From: Deinococcus sp. AJ005
GTDB taxonomy: Bacteria > Deinococcota > Deinococci > Deinococcales > Deinococcaceae
Length of the DNA: 64,000 nucleotides
Assembly (NCBI RefSeq): GCF_009017495.1
Contig: NZ_CP044990.1
Location: 1,383,001 to 1,447,000 of the forward strand
Reading direction: 5' to 3'
Under the pieces are notes generated by a model. It searched no databases and was not told the origin of the DNA. It saw only the letters and a program-made list of their open reading frames with translations. Shown piece after piece: positions 1 to 13,167 of the stretch (position 1 is the first letter of the stretch; every line of letters begins with the position of its first letter). The translations under genes and the position numbers were made by a program.

Positions 1-266
1 CTCCTGATATCGAACAGCCCAATTTTGCTTAACTCGGTGCAGCGCCCATACCTTGCCTTGATCAGCGGGCGCTCTACCCATCCTGTTTTGCTCTGGGCCG
101 TGACCTTGCACCATTTCTCGTTGCAGGCGATGATTTCCAGAGCAGCTTTGGCGGGCAGCGTAGCCACCACTGGACTGGATTTGCTGGCCTGCGTGTAGAG
201 GCGGGCGGTGGCTGGGACGCTCCCCGGATGGGCGTGAGCATTCGACACAGTGGCGGCAAGCAGCAC
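1..266 (-). CDS. SH3-domain secreted protein, partial at window edge
   Basis: Reading the minus strand from the GTG at 266 gives an open frame to the window edge, so the C-terminus is missing. The translation shows an Ala-x-Ala type signal-peptide end (VSNAHA), then a bacterial SH3 fold (ARLYTQASKSSPVVATLP, then EKWCKV and KTGWVER), the usual pattern of periplasmic SH3_3 domains that bind peptidoglycan or partners. The hydrophobic core KRLLAVLLAA lies just upstream of the GTG in the same frame, but no ATG/GTG/TTG precedes it. The ATGs at 298 and 295 are in another frame. Either a CTG start near 307 or a one-base indel near the start explains this. Divergent from purB. Confidence 0.6.
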   Translation of the reverse strand, partial: MLLAATVSNAHAHPGSVPATARLYTQASKSSPVVATLPAKAALEIIACNEKWCKVTAQSKTGWVERPLIKARYGRCTELSKIGLFDIR

Positions 267-360
267 GGCGAGGAGTCGTTTCGTCTGCGCTTCATCATGG
301 CCTTTCAGCGTGCCGGAAGTGCGGATAGATACCGGTCTGCGCGTCCGCCCTGACCCGTGT

Positions 361-366
361 TAGCCT
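361..366 (+). promoter_or_regulatory. leaderless -10 (TAGCCT) of purB
   Basis: TAGCCT ends six bases before the GTG at 373, with no Shine-Dalgarno between. No good -35 is visible at the expected distance. Confidence 0.5.
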
Positions 367-372
367 CCCAGC

Positions 373-1680
373 GTGATCGAACGTTACCTGACCCCTGAAA
401 TGAAGACCCTCTGGTCCGAGGCCAGCAAGTACCGCGCGTGGCTGCGCGTGGAACTGGCGGCGATGGACGCCCAGGCCGATCAGGGCGAGGTGCCGCGCGA
501 GGCACATACGGCGCTGCTGGAGCAGACGGGGGCCGATCCGATTGACGACGCCTTCGCCGCCCGCGTGGCCGAGATCGAGGCTGTCACCCGCCACGACATC
601 GTGGCCTTTACCCGCGCGCTGAGCGAGCGTTACGGCGACGAGGCCCGCTTTATCCACCACGGCCTGACCAGCACCGATGTGGTGGACACTGCCCAGAACC
701 TGCTTCTGGATGAGGCCCTGACACTCATCCTGGCCGATGCTGCCGCGCTGCGCGAGGTCTGCCGCACGCAGGCGCTGGCCTACAAGCACACGCCCACGGT
801 GGGCCGCACCCACGGTATTCACGCCGAGCCGATGACCTTCGGCCTCAAGTTCCTGAACTGGATGGCGACGCTGGACCGCGATCTGGAACGGCTGACGGCG
901 GCCCGCAAACGTATTCAGGTGGTCATGCTCTCTGGCTCGGTGGGCACCTACGCCCACGTCTCGCCGCAGGTGGAGGTGGAAGTCGCCCGCGCCTGGGGGT
1001 GGGAGGCCGCGCCCGTCACCAACCAGACTCTGGCCCGTGACCGCCACGCCGAGGTGCTGGCCGCGCTGGCCATCTTCGGCACCACGCTGGAAAAGATTTC
1101 CGTCGAAATCCGTCACCTCCAGCGCTCGGAGGTCCGCGAGGCGATGGAACCCTTCGGCAAGGGGCAGACGGGCAGTTCCTCCATGCCGCACAAGAAAAAC
1201 CCGATCCTGACCGAGAACGTCACTGGCTTTGCCCGCCTGCTGCGCGGCTTTCTGACCACGGGCCTGGAAAACGTGGCCCTGTGGCACGAGCGCGATATCA
1301 GTCACTCCAGCGCCGAGCGCGTGATTCTGCCCGACGCCACCGCCGCCGCCAGCTACGCCACACGGCGTCTGACCGGGGTTCTGCGTGGTCTGGTGGTCTT
1401 TCCGGAACGGATGCTCAAGAACATGAACGATCTGGGCGGTCTGGTCTTCAGCCAGCGTGTGCTGCACGCTTTGATTGACGAAAAGGGCATGTCCCGCGAG
1501 GCCGCCTACGATCTGGTGCAGCGCCACGCCCTGAAAAGCTGGGAAACCGGCGAGGGCCTGCGCGAACTGCTGGCTGCCGATCCCGAATGCCCCCTGAACG
1601 ATACCGAACTGGACGGGGCCTTCGATCTGGCGTGGTACCTGCGCCATGTGGATGATATTTACGCGCGCTTCGGAATGTGA
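373..1680 (+). CDS. purB: Adenylosuccinate lyase
   Basis: This is a fumarase/aspartase-superfamily enzyme of purine synthesis. It cleaves SAICAR to AICAR and adenylosuccinate to AMP, releasing fumarate, as a cytoplasmic homotetramer. The 435-residue length is normal for the short bacterial form. Visible signatures are the HHGLTSTDVVDTAQN block near residue 95, the TVGRTHGIHAEP block near 138, and the superfamily signature SSSMPHKKNP near 270 that holds the catalytic serine loop. The GTG start fits both the MIERYLTPEM opening and the -10 six bases upstream. It is a single gene between a divergent SH3 protein and a convergent lipoprotein gene. Confidence 0.96.
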   Translation: MIERYLTPEMKTLWSEASKYRAWLRVELAAMDAQADQGEVPREAHTALLEQTGADPIDDAFAARVAEIEAVTRHDIVAFTRALSERYGDEARFIHHGLTSTDVVDTAQNLLLDEALTLILADAAALREVCRTQALAYKHTPTVGRTHGIHAEPMTFGLKFLNWMATLDRDLERLTAARKRIQVVMLSGSVGTYAHVSPQVEVEVARAWGWEAAPVTNQTLARDRHAEVLAALAIFGTTLEKISVEIRHLQRSEVREAMEPFGKGQTGSSSMPHKKNPILTENVTGFARLLRGFLTTGLENVALWHERDISHSSAERVILPDATAAASYATRRLTGVLRGLVVFPERMLKNMNDLGGLVFSQRVLHALIDEKGMSREAAYDLVQRHALKSWETGEGLRELLAADPECPLNDTELDGAFDLAWYLRHVDDIYARFGM

Positions 1681-1693
1681 GTCGAAATCGCGC

Positions 1694-2119
1694 TCAGTTG
1701 AGCAGACGAATCTCGCACGTCCCCGCTCCACGCGAAGTCTTCCAGTCCGCGAAATAGTCCGAGATCGCCGCCCGCTGATTCTTGTCCGCAAAGACGAACT
1801 TGCAGCGCCCGGTTTCCTGATTCAACGCTGAGTACAGCGACAGTTGCATCGTCCTGATCTTGGAAAAATAAAGCAGGGTTGCGCCCCTGGCGACTTCACC
1901 GGCCATTAACGCGCTGGAATCGTCTTTCGGGGCGTCGATGGGCGTGGTGAATTTGACCGTCTTGATAGAAATTGTGCCAATGATCGGCGGCTGGCCCTCT
2001 GGCGTGGCCGTGTACTCCCAGAGCTGTCCGGCCCTGATCGGCAACGGTGCGGTGGGTGAGGTGGCAGCCGGGGCGCAGGCCACCAGTCCTACGCTGAGGA
2101 TAAGTAAGATCTGTTTCAC
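1694..2119 (-). CDS. Small lipoprotein, unknown function
   Basis: 141 residues. The N-terminus MKQILLILSVGLVACAPA is a clear lipoprotein signal peptide with lipobox LVAC, so the mature protein should be lipid-anchored at the cell envelope. The remainder (around GQLWEYTA at residues 32-39, and a Cys pair in the C-terminal third) matches no family I recognise. The GTG start is supported by TACGCT six bases upstream and lies divergent to the membrane protein at 2185. It converges on purB with a 13-base gap. Confidence 0.75.
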   Translation of the reverse strand: MKQILLILSVGLVACAPAATSPTAPLPIRAGQLWEYTATPEGQPPIIGTISIKTVKFTTPIDAPKDDSSALMAGEVARGATLLYFSKIRTMQLSLYSALNQETGRCKFVFADKNQRAAISDYFADWKTSRGAGTCEIRLLN

Positions 2120-2125
2120 CGTGCC

Positions 2126-2131
2126 AGCGTA
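2126..2131 (-). promoter_or_regulatory. leaderless -10 (TACGCT) of lipoprotein gene
   Basis: On the minus strand TACGCT is followed by six bases and then the GTG at 2119. Confidence 0.5.
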
Positions 2132-2172
2132 GCGTCAGCCCCATTCCGGCGGTGTCACATTCCCGCATCCCT

Positions 2173-2178
2173 TATGCT
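2173..2178 (+). promoter_or_regulatory. leaderless -10 (TATGCT) of YvlD-like gene
   Basis: TATGCT is followed by GCCTGT and the ATG at 2185. This selects that ATG over an in-frame upstream start at 2152. Confidence 0.55.
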
Positions 2179-2184
2179 GCCTGT

Positions 2185-2545
2185 ATGGGATTTATTCTTC
2201 GGCTTCTGGTCAATGCGCTGGCGCTGTATCTGCTGACTCAGGTGTATTCGGGCGTGTTCTTCGCGGGCGGTACGGGCGTGGGCAGCGTCCTGATCGCTGC
2301 GCTGGTCATGGGCATCGTCAACGCGCTGATCCGCCCCGTGTTGCTGCTGCTCTCGCTGCCGCTGACGCTGCTTACGCTGGGGCTGTTCACGCTGGTGGTC
2401 AACGGGGTGGTGCTGCTGCTGGTGGCGGCGGTCACGGCGCTGGATACGGCGGGCTTCGGCGCGGCCATCGTGGGCGCATTGATTCTGACCATCATTTCCT
2501 GGCTGCTGGACTCGCTGGTGGGTGTGCTGGGTCTGGACGGAAAAC

Positions 2546-2553
<8 letters not shown>
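2185..2553 (+). CDS. Phage holin family 4 / YvlD-like membrane protein
   Basis: 122 residues and almost entirely hydrophobic. About four transmembrane segments are visible: residues 3-20, 24-46 (ending MGIVNALIRP), 50-73 and 85-115. The NALIRPVLLLLSLPLTLLTLG block is typical of the YvlD / four-TMS holin superfamily IV. Despite that family name, chromosomal members are small inner-membrane proteins of unclear role. There is no lysis gene nearby, so a phage function is not supported. It is the first gene of a run with panC and pilT, and its 3' end overlaps panC by 8 bases. Confidence 0.85.
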
Positions 2554-4515
<1,962 letters not shown>

Positions 4516-4748
4516 ACGCGGGTTGTCCGCCTAAAACTCATTTTACGCCTGTATAGAAGGCATGTCCCGCCCGCCGGGTTTCTTCCGTCTGGCCTGACCG
4601 CTGTGTTACACTCTGAGCGTCAGATTGGCATAAGCGTAAGCAATGGGTTTCTCGTCCACGTACCCCGGTTGTCCGAACCCGTATCGGCGCGCTCCGGCGT
4701 GTCCTGTACACACTCACGGACAAGAGTAGGGGCAAAGGCAGGCACAAC
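4516..4748. other. intergenic leader of the sugar ABC ATPase
   Basis: I see no coding frame with support here. It contains two TACACT hexamers (near 4606 and 4710) usable as -10 elements for the downstream ATPase. A short GC stem (CCCG-CCCGC-CGGG) near 4570 followed by TTTCTT could be a weak terminator of pilT. Confidence 0.35.
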
Positions 4749-5966
<1,218 letters not shown>

Positions 5967-6002
5967 CCCGGATCAGTCAATCTGGAGATCAGACAGTTCA
6001 GA

Positions 6003-6040
6003 AGGGGGCCAGAAGCGTGATCGCTGTCCGGCCCTTTTCT
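6003..6040. terminator. hairpin terminator between convergent genes
   Basis: A G-rich arm (AAGGGGGCC) pairs with GGCCCTTTTCTT after a loop of about 20 bases. The T-run serves the plus-strand ATPase gene. Confidence 0.65.
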
Positions 6041-6050
6041 TGTACCAGAA

Positions 6051-6839
6051 TCAGCCCCGCACGTCCCGCTTGCCGAACGTGGGCGCGGCGATCCAGACCA
6101 ACGAGGCGCCCAGCAGCAGGCAGATCAGCAGGGGCGTGGGGCTGACCGCGTGTTCCAGCGGCAGGTCGCTCAGCGCGTATTTCCAGGGGTTGAGCCACGC
6201 CAGATCGCTCAGGAGTTGCACCTGCGAGGCCACGCTTTGCAGCACCACCAGCCCGATGCCCAGGCCCGCGCCGATGCCCACCGCCAGCCCGCCCCGCCCT
6301 GTCGCCGCGCCGATAGCGAGGGCCAGCGCTCCGAACAGCCACGCGCCCAACGTGTGCAGGGCCACTGCGTCCAGCAATCTTCCGGCAGGTAGCGGAGCCT
6401 GAAAGACCTGCCCGGCCAGCCAGATACTCAGGAACAGTATCAGCCCCAGAACCAGCAACATGGTCAGTAGCGCGGCGGCGCGTCCCAGCAGCAGCGTGGC
6501 GCGCGGCAGCGGCTGGGCCAGCGGAAATTCCAGCCAGCCGCGTTCCTCCTGTCCGGCGATCAGCGCCGAGCCTTGCAGGGCGGCGAAGACGGTCAGCAGA
6601 ATCGGCATCATGCTCAGCAGCTTGCCGCCCACATATCCGGCAGGGGTGCCCAGGTTGTCTCCGGCCAGCGCACGCAGCGATTCGGGCAGGCTCTGCATGA
6701 GGTCATTAATAGCGCTGTTTCCCTTCAGCAGCGGGAAAAAGGCCAGCAGCATCACCGTGTACAGGGCGATCCCCACCGCCCACCACAGCAGGCTGCGGCG
6801 CGAGTCCTGCATCGTCTGAGACCACGCTTCAAGCCACAT
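6051..6839 (-). CDS. ABC-2 type transporter permease
   Basis: 262-residue integral membrane protein with about six hydrophobic segments (for example residues 18-40, 75-95, 110-135, 145-170, 172-200 and 225-248). The layout fits ABC-2 family export permeases. Partner ATPase and regulator genes lie directly upstream in the same operon, and its start overlaps the ATPase stop by 11 bases. The substrate cannot be read from sequence; regulated exporters of this layout often act on antibiotics, lipids or peptides. It ends next to the shared terminator at about 6003-6040. Confidence 0.85.
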   Translation of the reverse strand: MWLEAWSQTMQDSRRSLLWWAVGIALYTVMLLAFFPLLKGNSAINDLMQSLPESLRALAGDNLGTPAGYVGGKLLSMMPILLTVFAALQGSALIAGQEERGWLEFPLAQPLPRATLLLGRAAALLTMLLVLGLILFLSIWLAGQVFQAPLPAGRLLDAVALHTLGAWLFGALALAIGAATGRGGLAVGIGAGLGIGLVVLQSVASQVQLLSDLAWLNPWKYALSDLPLEHAVSPTPLLICLLLGASLVWIAAPTFGKRDVRG

Positions 6840-7740
6840 GCGCTTCCTCCTTTCGTGGCGTTTCGCTGCGGTACTCGTCCATGAAGGCGTCCTCCAGCGT
6901 GGACGGCGTGAGGCTGAAACTGGTCAGCGATTCGCCCGCCAGCGCCCGGATCAGTTTGTCGGGACTGCCGCGCCACTGGCCCCGGAAATCCAGGCCATCG
7001 GCCACGGCACCACTCATCCCATCCAGTGTCATCAGGTCTACGCGCGGGGGCAACGCGAAACCCACGTCCACCTGCTGCGGGAGGCTGGCCTTCAGTTCCC
7101 GCACCCCTTCTACCCGGATCAGTTCGCCGCGCCGGATGATGCCCACCCGCCCGGCAATGCGCTCGATCTCGCTCAGGACGTGGCTGGACAGAAACACGCT
7201 GCGGCCCTCGCTCCCGGCCTCGCGCAGCAGGTCCAGCACGGTTTCCTGCACCAGCGGGTCCAGGCCGTCGGTGGGTTCGTCCAGCATCAGCAGTTCGGGG
7301 CGGTGCATCAGCGCCAGGGTCAGGCCCACCTTCTGGCGGTTGCCCTTGCTCAGCGTGCCCAGGCGGGCGTCCAGCCGCAGTTCCAGCCGCCGGGCCACGT
7401 CCAGACCGTAGGTGTTGCTGGCCCCGCCGCGCAGCCTGCAACTGCGCCCCATCAACTCGCGGGCGGTGTGGTCACGCGCAAGATGGACCTCGCCGGGCAG
7501 GTAGCCCACCCGGCGGTGAACCGCCACCCGCTCCTGCCACACGTCATGGCCCAGGATGTGCGCGCTGCCCCCGCTGGGCCGCAGAAAGCCCATCAGCGTG
7601 CGGATGGCCGTCGTCTTGCCCGCCCCGTTTGGCCCGATAAAGCCGAAGATCTCGCCCGCTGGCACACTCAGATTCAGTGGGGCCAGTCCCACGCCGGGGG
7701 CATACAGTTTGCTGAGGCCGGTGGTTTCTATTGCATTCAT
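6829..7740 (-). CDS. ABC exporter ATP-binding protein
   Basis: 303 residues. Walker A is GPNGAGKTT, the signature is LSKGNRQKVGL, Walker B is LLMLDEPTDGLDPL, and H-loop is LSSHVLSE. This is the arrangement of DrrA/CcmA-type export ATPases. The start at 7740 follows AGGAG at an ideal distance and overlaps the regulator stop by 4 bases; the longer frame to 7776 lacks support. It should dimerise and power the downstream permease. Confidence 0.93.
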   Translation of the reverse strand: MNAIETTGLSKLYAPGVGLAPLNLSVPAGEIFGFIGPNGAGKTTAIRTLMGFLRPSGGSAHILGHDVWQERVAVHRRVGYLPGEVHLARDHTARELMGRSCRLRGGASNTYGLDVARRLELRLDARLGTLSKGNRQKVGLTLALMHRPELLMLDEPTDGLDPLVQETVLDLLREAGSEGRSVFLSSHVLSEIERIAGRVGIIRRGELIRVEGVRELKASLPQQVDVGFALPPRVDLMTLDGMSGAVADGLDFRGQWRGSPDKLIRALAGESLTSFSLTPSTLEDAFMDEYRSETPRKEEAHVA

Positions 7741-8240
7741 GACTCCTCCCTCTCCTCTTTGCTGAGCTGATGCCATTCCTCCAATACGGCGGGGAACAGG
7801 CGCAGCCAGTGGCCGTAGAACTGCTCCATCTCACGCAGGGGTGCGGCGTCTGCTCCCTGAGGCAGCGCCCGCAAACCCTCGGCGGCCAGATCGTGCAGCG
7901 TCTGCAATTTGCGGTTGCCCTGCTCAGTCAGGGTGGCCCAGGCGTTGGGGCGCACCCGGAAACGGTCTGCGCGTTCGCCGGGGTTGGGCGCACGTTCGGC
8001 CAGGCCCATCAGGGTCAGGTACTTGATCGCGCCGCTCATGCTGGCGCGGCTGGCCTGCAAAGAGGCAGACAGTTCGGCAGGGGTAAGCCCGCCTGCCGGG
8101 GCCACCAGAAGCGCGCCCAGCACACGCCCCGCCGCACGCGGCATCCCCACCATCTCGAACAGCAGGCCGGCGCGTTCCATGAACTGCCCGCTCTCGGGGG
8201 TGGGGGCGAAACTGGCGGGGGATGGCGGCGTGTCGGACAT
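7737..8240 (-). CDS. MarR/GbsR-family transcriptional regulator of ABC exporter
   Basis: 167 residues. The central winged helix-turn-helix (residues about 35-95, with LTPAELSASLQASRASMSGAIKYL split over helix 2-3) matches the GbsR/MarR group. The C-terminal part is helical, as in GbsR dimers. The start at 8240 is chosen because TATCAT sits six bases upstream, whereas the longer frame from 8267 would begin inside the promoter. The GACT-N4-AGTC inverted repeat at 8254-8265 lies between -35 and -10, implying autorepression. It is first gene of the exporter operon. Confidence 0.85.
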   Translation of the reverse strand: MSDTPPSPASFAPTPESGQFMERAGLLFEMVGMPRAAGRVLGALLVAPAGGLTPAELSASLQASRASMSGAIKYLTLMGLAERAPNPGERADRFRVRPNAWATLTEQGNRKLQTLHDLAAEGLRALPQGADAAPLREMEQFYGHWLRLFPAVLEEWHQLSKEEREES

Positions 8241-8246
8241 GGCTGA

Positions 8247-8280
8247 ATGATACGACTTTTTAGTCATTTGTGAAATCTAA
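8247..8280 (-). promoter_or_regulatory. leaderless promoter and operator of exporter operon
   Basis: On the minus strand TTCACA is followed by a 16-base spacer and TATCAT, then six bases to the ATG at 8240. The spacer contains the palindrome GACTTTTTAGTC (plus-strand reading, 8254-8265), so a bound regulator would block RNA polymerase. Confidence 0.6.
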
Positions 8281-8367
8281 AAAACTGGCATTCAGTTTAT
8301 TCCTTCATCTTTGGTCTCATGAGGGCTATCGTGACCTGGACCTGACATCGCGGGAGCGCGAATCTGC

Positions 8368-8373
8368 TAAAAT
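8368..8373 (+). promoter_or_regulatory. extended -10 (TGCTAAAAT) upstream of typA
   Basis: TAAAAT preceded by TGC is an extended -10. CTGACA at 8342-8347 may be the -35, although the 20-base spacer is long. Transcription from here would make a leader of about 200 nt before typA. Confidence 0.5.
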
Positions 8374-8389
8374 CTCCGTTTGGGTGTCC

Positions 8390-8437
8390 CGCCCACTGCA
8401 CATGGCCGTCAAGGCGCGGCAGTCGAGGTGGGCTTTT
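8390..8437 (+). promoter_or_regulatory. attenuator-like hairpin in typA leader
   Basis: GCCCACTGC pairs imperfectly with GCAGT...GTGGGC and is directly followed by TTTTT at 8433-8437, an intrinsic-terminator form inside the leader, about 140 bases before typA. Confidence 0.4.
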
Positions 8438-8576
8438 TGAGGTCGGTTCTGGCTCCCCAGCGCGCTTTTTCCAGCATCTGACGCAGACCGGCAGCACCAC
8501 GCAAACAAGAGAACTGTCCTCCACCCTTGTCGGGCGTCTCCCGGCAGGCCGCGCCGGGCAGAAGAGAGGCAAAAAT

Positions 8577-10358
<1,782 letters not shown>

Positions 10359-10379
10359 GCCGAACCAGACTCAAGATCA

Positions 10380-10415
10380 AAGCCCCCGCTGCCTTTGCAG
10401 GAGCGGGGGCTTTTG
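10380..10415 (+). terminator. typA terminator
   Basis: AGCCCCCGCT pairs perfectly with AGCGGGGGCT around an 11-base loop and is followed by TTTTG. Confidence 0.85.
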
Positions 10416-10451
10416 CAGTGGGTTGTAGTCGTGATACGCCCGAATTCGTGC

Positions 10452-11015
10452 TTAGCCCTTCCGCAGCCCCGGCTTCAGGCTCAATTCCGATTCCGCTGCG
10501 CCGAAGCGTTCGCGCAGGAAGCGGCCCTGGCTCAGCAGGCGGTCTGCGGTGGCGTGGTCGTGGCGCAGGGCCTCGCGCACGCCGTCTTCCAGCAGACCCA
10601 GTTGCTCGGACAGCAGGGTTTCTGGCGGCTGGCCCTGGCCTTCCAGCGTGCGCCGCGCGCCGTCGGTGAGGCTCAGGTAGGCGCGCAGGGTATCAGGCAG
10701 GTACGACTGACGGGTTTGCGAGAGCAGGTAGGCGGTGCGGGTGTCGCCGTTCACACCGTCCTTGCGGGCGTCGATGACCATACACAGCAGCTTCCACGCC
10801 TGGGTGCGCGCGGGTTCGGGCAGGCGCAGGGCCAGCGATTCCGGGGTGTCGGCCTGTTGGGCGGGCAGAGCGGTCTGTGCGGCAGCAGGCAGCGGCTGGG
10901 CCTGCTCCTGGGTGGACTGGGAGAGGGCCTTTCGGCCCGCCTTGCCCGCGTTGTCCACGTAAACGATGGCGGTGATGCCGCCGAAGATCACCAGAAGGAT
11001 CAGGACGGCGATCAT
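10452..11015 (-). CDS. Single-pass membrane protein, unknown
   Basis: 187 residues. Residues 2-19 form a transmembrane anchor (AVLILLVIFGGITAIVYV), followed by a Gln/Ala/Pro-rich linker to about residue 60 and a helical, charged C-terminal domain with many Leu and Arg residues. I do not recognise a family. AGGAGG precedes the ATG at 11015, so translation is conventional. It ends close to the typA terminator and shares its direction with the SPFH gene upstream, separated by about 100 bases. Confidence 0.7.
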   Translation of the reverse strand: MIAVLILLVIFGGITAIVYVDNAGKAGRKALSQSTQEQAQPLPAAAQTALPAQQADTPESLALRLPEPARTQAWKLLCMVIDARKDGVNGDTRTAYLLSQTRQSYLPDTLRAYLSLTDGARRTLEGQGQPPETLLSEQLGLLEDGVREALRHDHATADRLLSQGRFLRERFGAAESELSLKPGLRKG

Positions 11016-11112
11016 GCGGCGAACCTCCTGCGGACAGGCTGCGGAAAGGGCGTTCGGCTCATTTCAGACAGTCTAGCGCCCGCGTGGGACGCGCCGCTAC
11101 GCTGTTCCCTGC

Positions 11113-12129
11113 TCAATTGCCGGGTTGGGCAGGTGTGGCTGACGTCTGGGCCACCTTCGGGAGCGTCTGCGTTCCCAGCGATTTCAGGTCCAGCAGAAAG
11201 TTGCCATCGCTGGGCAGCATCACGGTCTGGATGCCGGGGGCCAGGCGCTCGGCCACCGTGAGCTGGATCAGTTGTGGGTTCTCCTTGAGGGCGCGGCCCC
11301 GCAATGACAGCGCCTCGGCCTGTCCCTTCGCCGTGGCGACGGCGGCCTTGGCCTCGCCCTCAGCCTTGACCACCGCGCGCTGGGCACTGATCTCGGACTG
11401 GCGCAGTCGGTTGGTCTCGACGGCCACCTGCTGCTCTGCCGTCTGTTTTTCCTCAATGGCGTTGGCCACACTCTCGGGAATCTTCAGCTCGCGCAGCAGG
11501 ATGGCGTCCAGAACCAGGTTGTTGCGGGTAAAGGCCTTTTCCAGCTCGGTGGTGATGCTGGTTTCCAGTTGCGTGCGCTGGTTGCTGATCAGGTCGGCGG
11601 CCCCGAACTGCCCGATAGAATCGCGCACCTTGCTGCGAACCTGCGGGCGCAACACGGTGTTGATGTAGTTGCGGCCCAGTTCCTTGTGCAAAATGGCCGC
11701 CTTGTTGCGGTCAATGCGGAACTGCACGGTCACGTCTGCCGTGATGTCCAGGCCCTCCTTGCTGCGGGCGCGGATGGATCCCTCGTCGCTCTGGGCCGTT
11801 TCGCGCGCCAGCGTCACTTCCTGAAGGCGGGCGTCGTACAGCGTCACCCCATCCACGAAGGGCATCACGAAATGCAGCCCGGCTTCCAGTGGAGTGGGCT
11901 TGACGCCGCTCAGGGCGCTGAAGACCACACCAACGAAGCCCGCCGGGATGACCCGCACACTCTGCGACACGATCAGGCCCACCACCACCACGCCGCCAAT
12001 GATCCAGCCCAGGCGGGGCGAGAAGCGCATCTGGGGGCCGGGGGGAGGGCCGCTGGGATTGTTCACCGGATTGGGTCGCAGGGGCGAGGAGCCACGGTTA
12101 TTGTCATTGCCAGGGTTGGTCATGCTCAT
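11113..12129 (-). CDS. SPFH/Band 7 (prohibitin-like) membrane protein
   Basis: 338 residues. A Pro/Asn-rich N-terminal tail of about 40 residues precedes a transmembrane segment (LGWIIGGVVVVGLIV), then the SPFH domain beginning RVIPAGFVGVVFSALSG, and a coiled-coil region with ETNRLRQSEISAQRAVVKAE. This order is that of prohibitin and HflC/stomatin proteins, which oligomerise in membranes and modulate proteases such as FtsH. No protease or NfeD gene is adjacent. A second ATG at 12123 is an alternative start. Confidence 0.88.
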   Translation of the reverse strand: MSMTNPGNDNNRGSSPLRPNPVNNPSGPPPGPQMRFSPRLGWIIGGVVVVGLIVSQSVRVIPAGFVGVVFSALSGVKPTPLEAGLHFVMPFVDGVTLYDARLQEVTLARETAQSDEGSIRARSKEGLDITADVTVQFRIDRNKAAILHKELGRNYINTVLRPQVRSKVRDSIGQFGAADLISNQRTQLETSITTELEKAFTRNNLVLDAILLRELKIPESVANAIEEKQTAEQQVAVETNRLRQSEISAQRAVVKAEGEAKAAVATAKGQAEALSLRGRALKENPQLIQLTVAERLAPGIQTVMLPSDGNFLLDLKSLGTQTLPKVAQTSATPAQPGN

Positions 12130-12248
12130 GGATACGCGGCTAGACCGCCAAAAGTTGCGTTCAGGCGATTGGCGGCGCTGGATTCAGCCTGCCTAGGGCA
12201 TCAAAAAAGGGAGCGGCATTTGCGCCCCTCCCCCTGGATCAGCTCTTA

Positions 12249-12419
12249 TACGGATTCCGTCTGTTCCGTTAACAAACTGGGAAAGCGCCAGTTTGCTAAC
12301 TCCACGCCCGGAACCCGTTCTTCTCATTCTCGCTCTCGTCATGAACAGACGCCCATGAAGACGCTATTCCTCCCGCTCGGATTTCACCGTTTTTGCAAAC
12401 GATTCAATCGGAGTCCGTA
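12249..12419. mobile_element. MITE-like element, copy 1 (171 bp, TTA duplication)
   Basis: The left end reads TACGGATTCCG and the right end CGGAGTCCGTA, terminal inverted repeats that continue imperfectly over about 26 bases (CGTT and CAAA blocks also match). TTA lies on both sides (12246-12248 and 12420-12422), consistent with a 3-bp TNA target duplication as used by some IS5-group elements. No transposase frame is present. The right TTA is the complement of the stop codon of the lolA-like gene. The right 33 bases recur exactly at 31326-31358. Confidence 0.7.
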
Positions 12420-13094
12420 TTACTGCCGGATGATCTCGGCGTCCTTGGGCAACTGCTTGAGTCCGGCCACGCTGAGGCCCGAATTGACCTTGTAATTGCT
12501 CACGTTCAGATCGGCCAGCGACTTGCCCGCGCTGCTGACGATCTGGATGCGGGTGGGCCGCCAGCCCGCCTCGGTGATGTACACGCGGGTCTTGTCGGTG
12601 GTGTTCCCCTTCTTGGGAATGGCCTCCAACTGAAACAGGCGCTTGCCTGCCGCGCCCGTGGTGGACAGCAGTTTCACGTCGTACTGTGAAAGCAGCGAGG
12701 CCGTGTTGCTGAGCTGTGTGAAATCCAGCCCGCCGAAGCCCGCGCCGTCTGCCGCCTTCTTGGTGGAGGTCACGGTGACCTGGTTGGTCAGGAACAGGTA
12801 CTGGCGAATCTCGTTCTTGTCGGCCACCACGATGTTATCGGCCAGCGCGTCGGGGGCGTTGAATTGCAGGCGGGCCAGACCCTGCGCCGGAATGCTCTTG
12901 ACCGTGAAGTCAATCTTCTGTGGGCTGGATTCCAGCGAGGCGCTGCCGCTCAGGCGAAAGGAAATGTCCTTGGCGGCCTTCTGTGCGGCGTCCACTTTGG
13001 AGATGATGTCCTGAACACTCTGGGCGCTGGCGGAAGGGATCAGCAACACACCGCTCAGGGCGGCGAGAACAGTGAATTTGAGAGGTTTGCTCAT
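12420..13094 (-). CDS. LolA-like outer-membrane lipoprotein carrier
   Basis: 224 residues from the ATG at 13094. Residues 1-21 form a signal peptide ending PSASA-Q. The mature part starts [20 protein letters not shown] and shows the open-barrel LolA/LolB pattern ([41 protein letters not shown]). Family members carry lipoproteins or other lipids across the periplasm. The longer frame to 13154 has no initiation signal. The stop codon coincides with the target duplication of the MITE-like element, so the coding sequence is intact but its downstream terminator has been displaced. Confidence 0.8.
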   Translation of the reverse strand: MSKPLKFTVLAALSGVLLIPSASAQSVQDIISKVDAAQKAAKDISFRLSGSASLESSPQKIDFTVKSIPAQGLARLQFNAPDALADNIVVADKNEIRQYLFLTNQVTVTSTKKAADGAGFGGLDFTQLSNTASLLSQYDVKLLSTTGAAGKRLFQLEAIPKKGNTTDKTRVYITEAGWRPTRIQIVSSAGKSLADLNVSNYKVNSGLSVAGLKQLPKDAEIIRQ

Positions 13095-13167
13095 GCCAAA
13101 AGTATCGCGTCCGTTCTCATGAGAAGGCGGCGCAGCGGCTGACGTGGGGTTCACGCTATAGAGGGGT

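Noticed and set aside
295..1791. Long minus-strand open frame over purB
   Set aside because: It lies wholly over purB in a high-GC region; the protein is His/Gln/Gly-rich low complexity without recognisable motifs.
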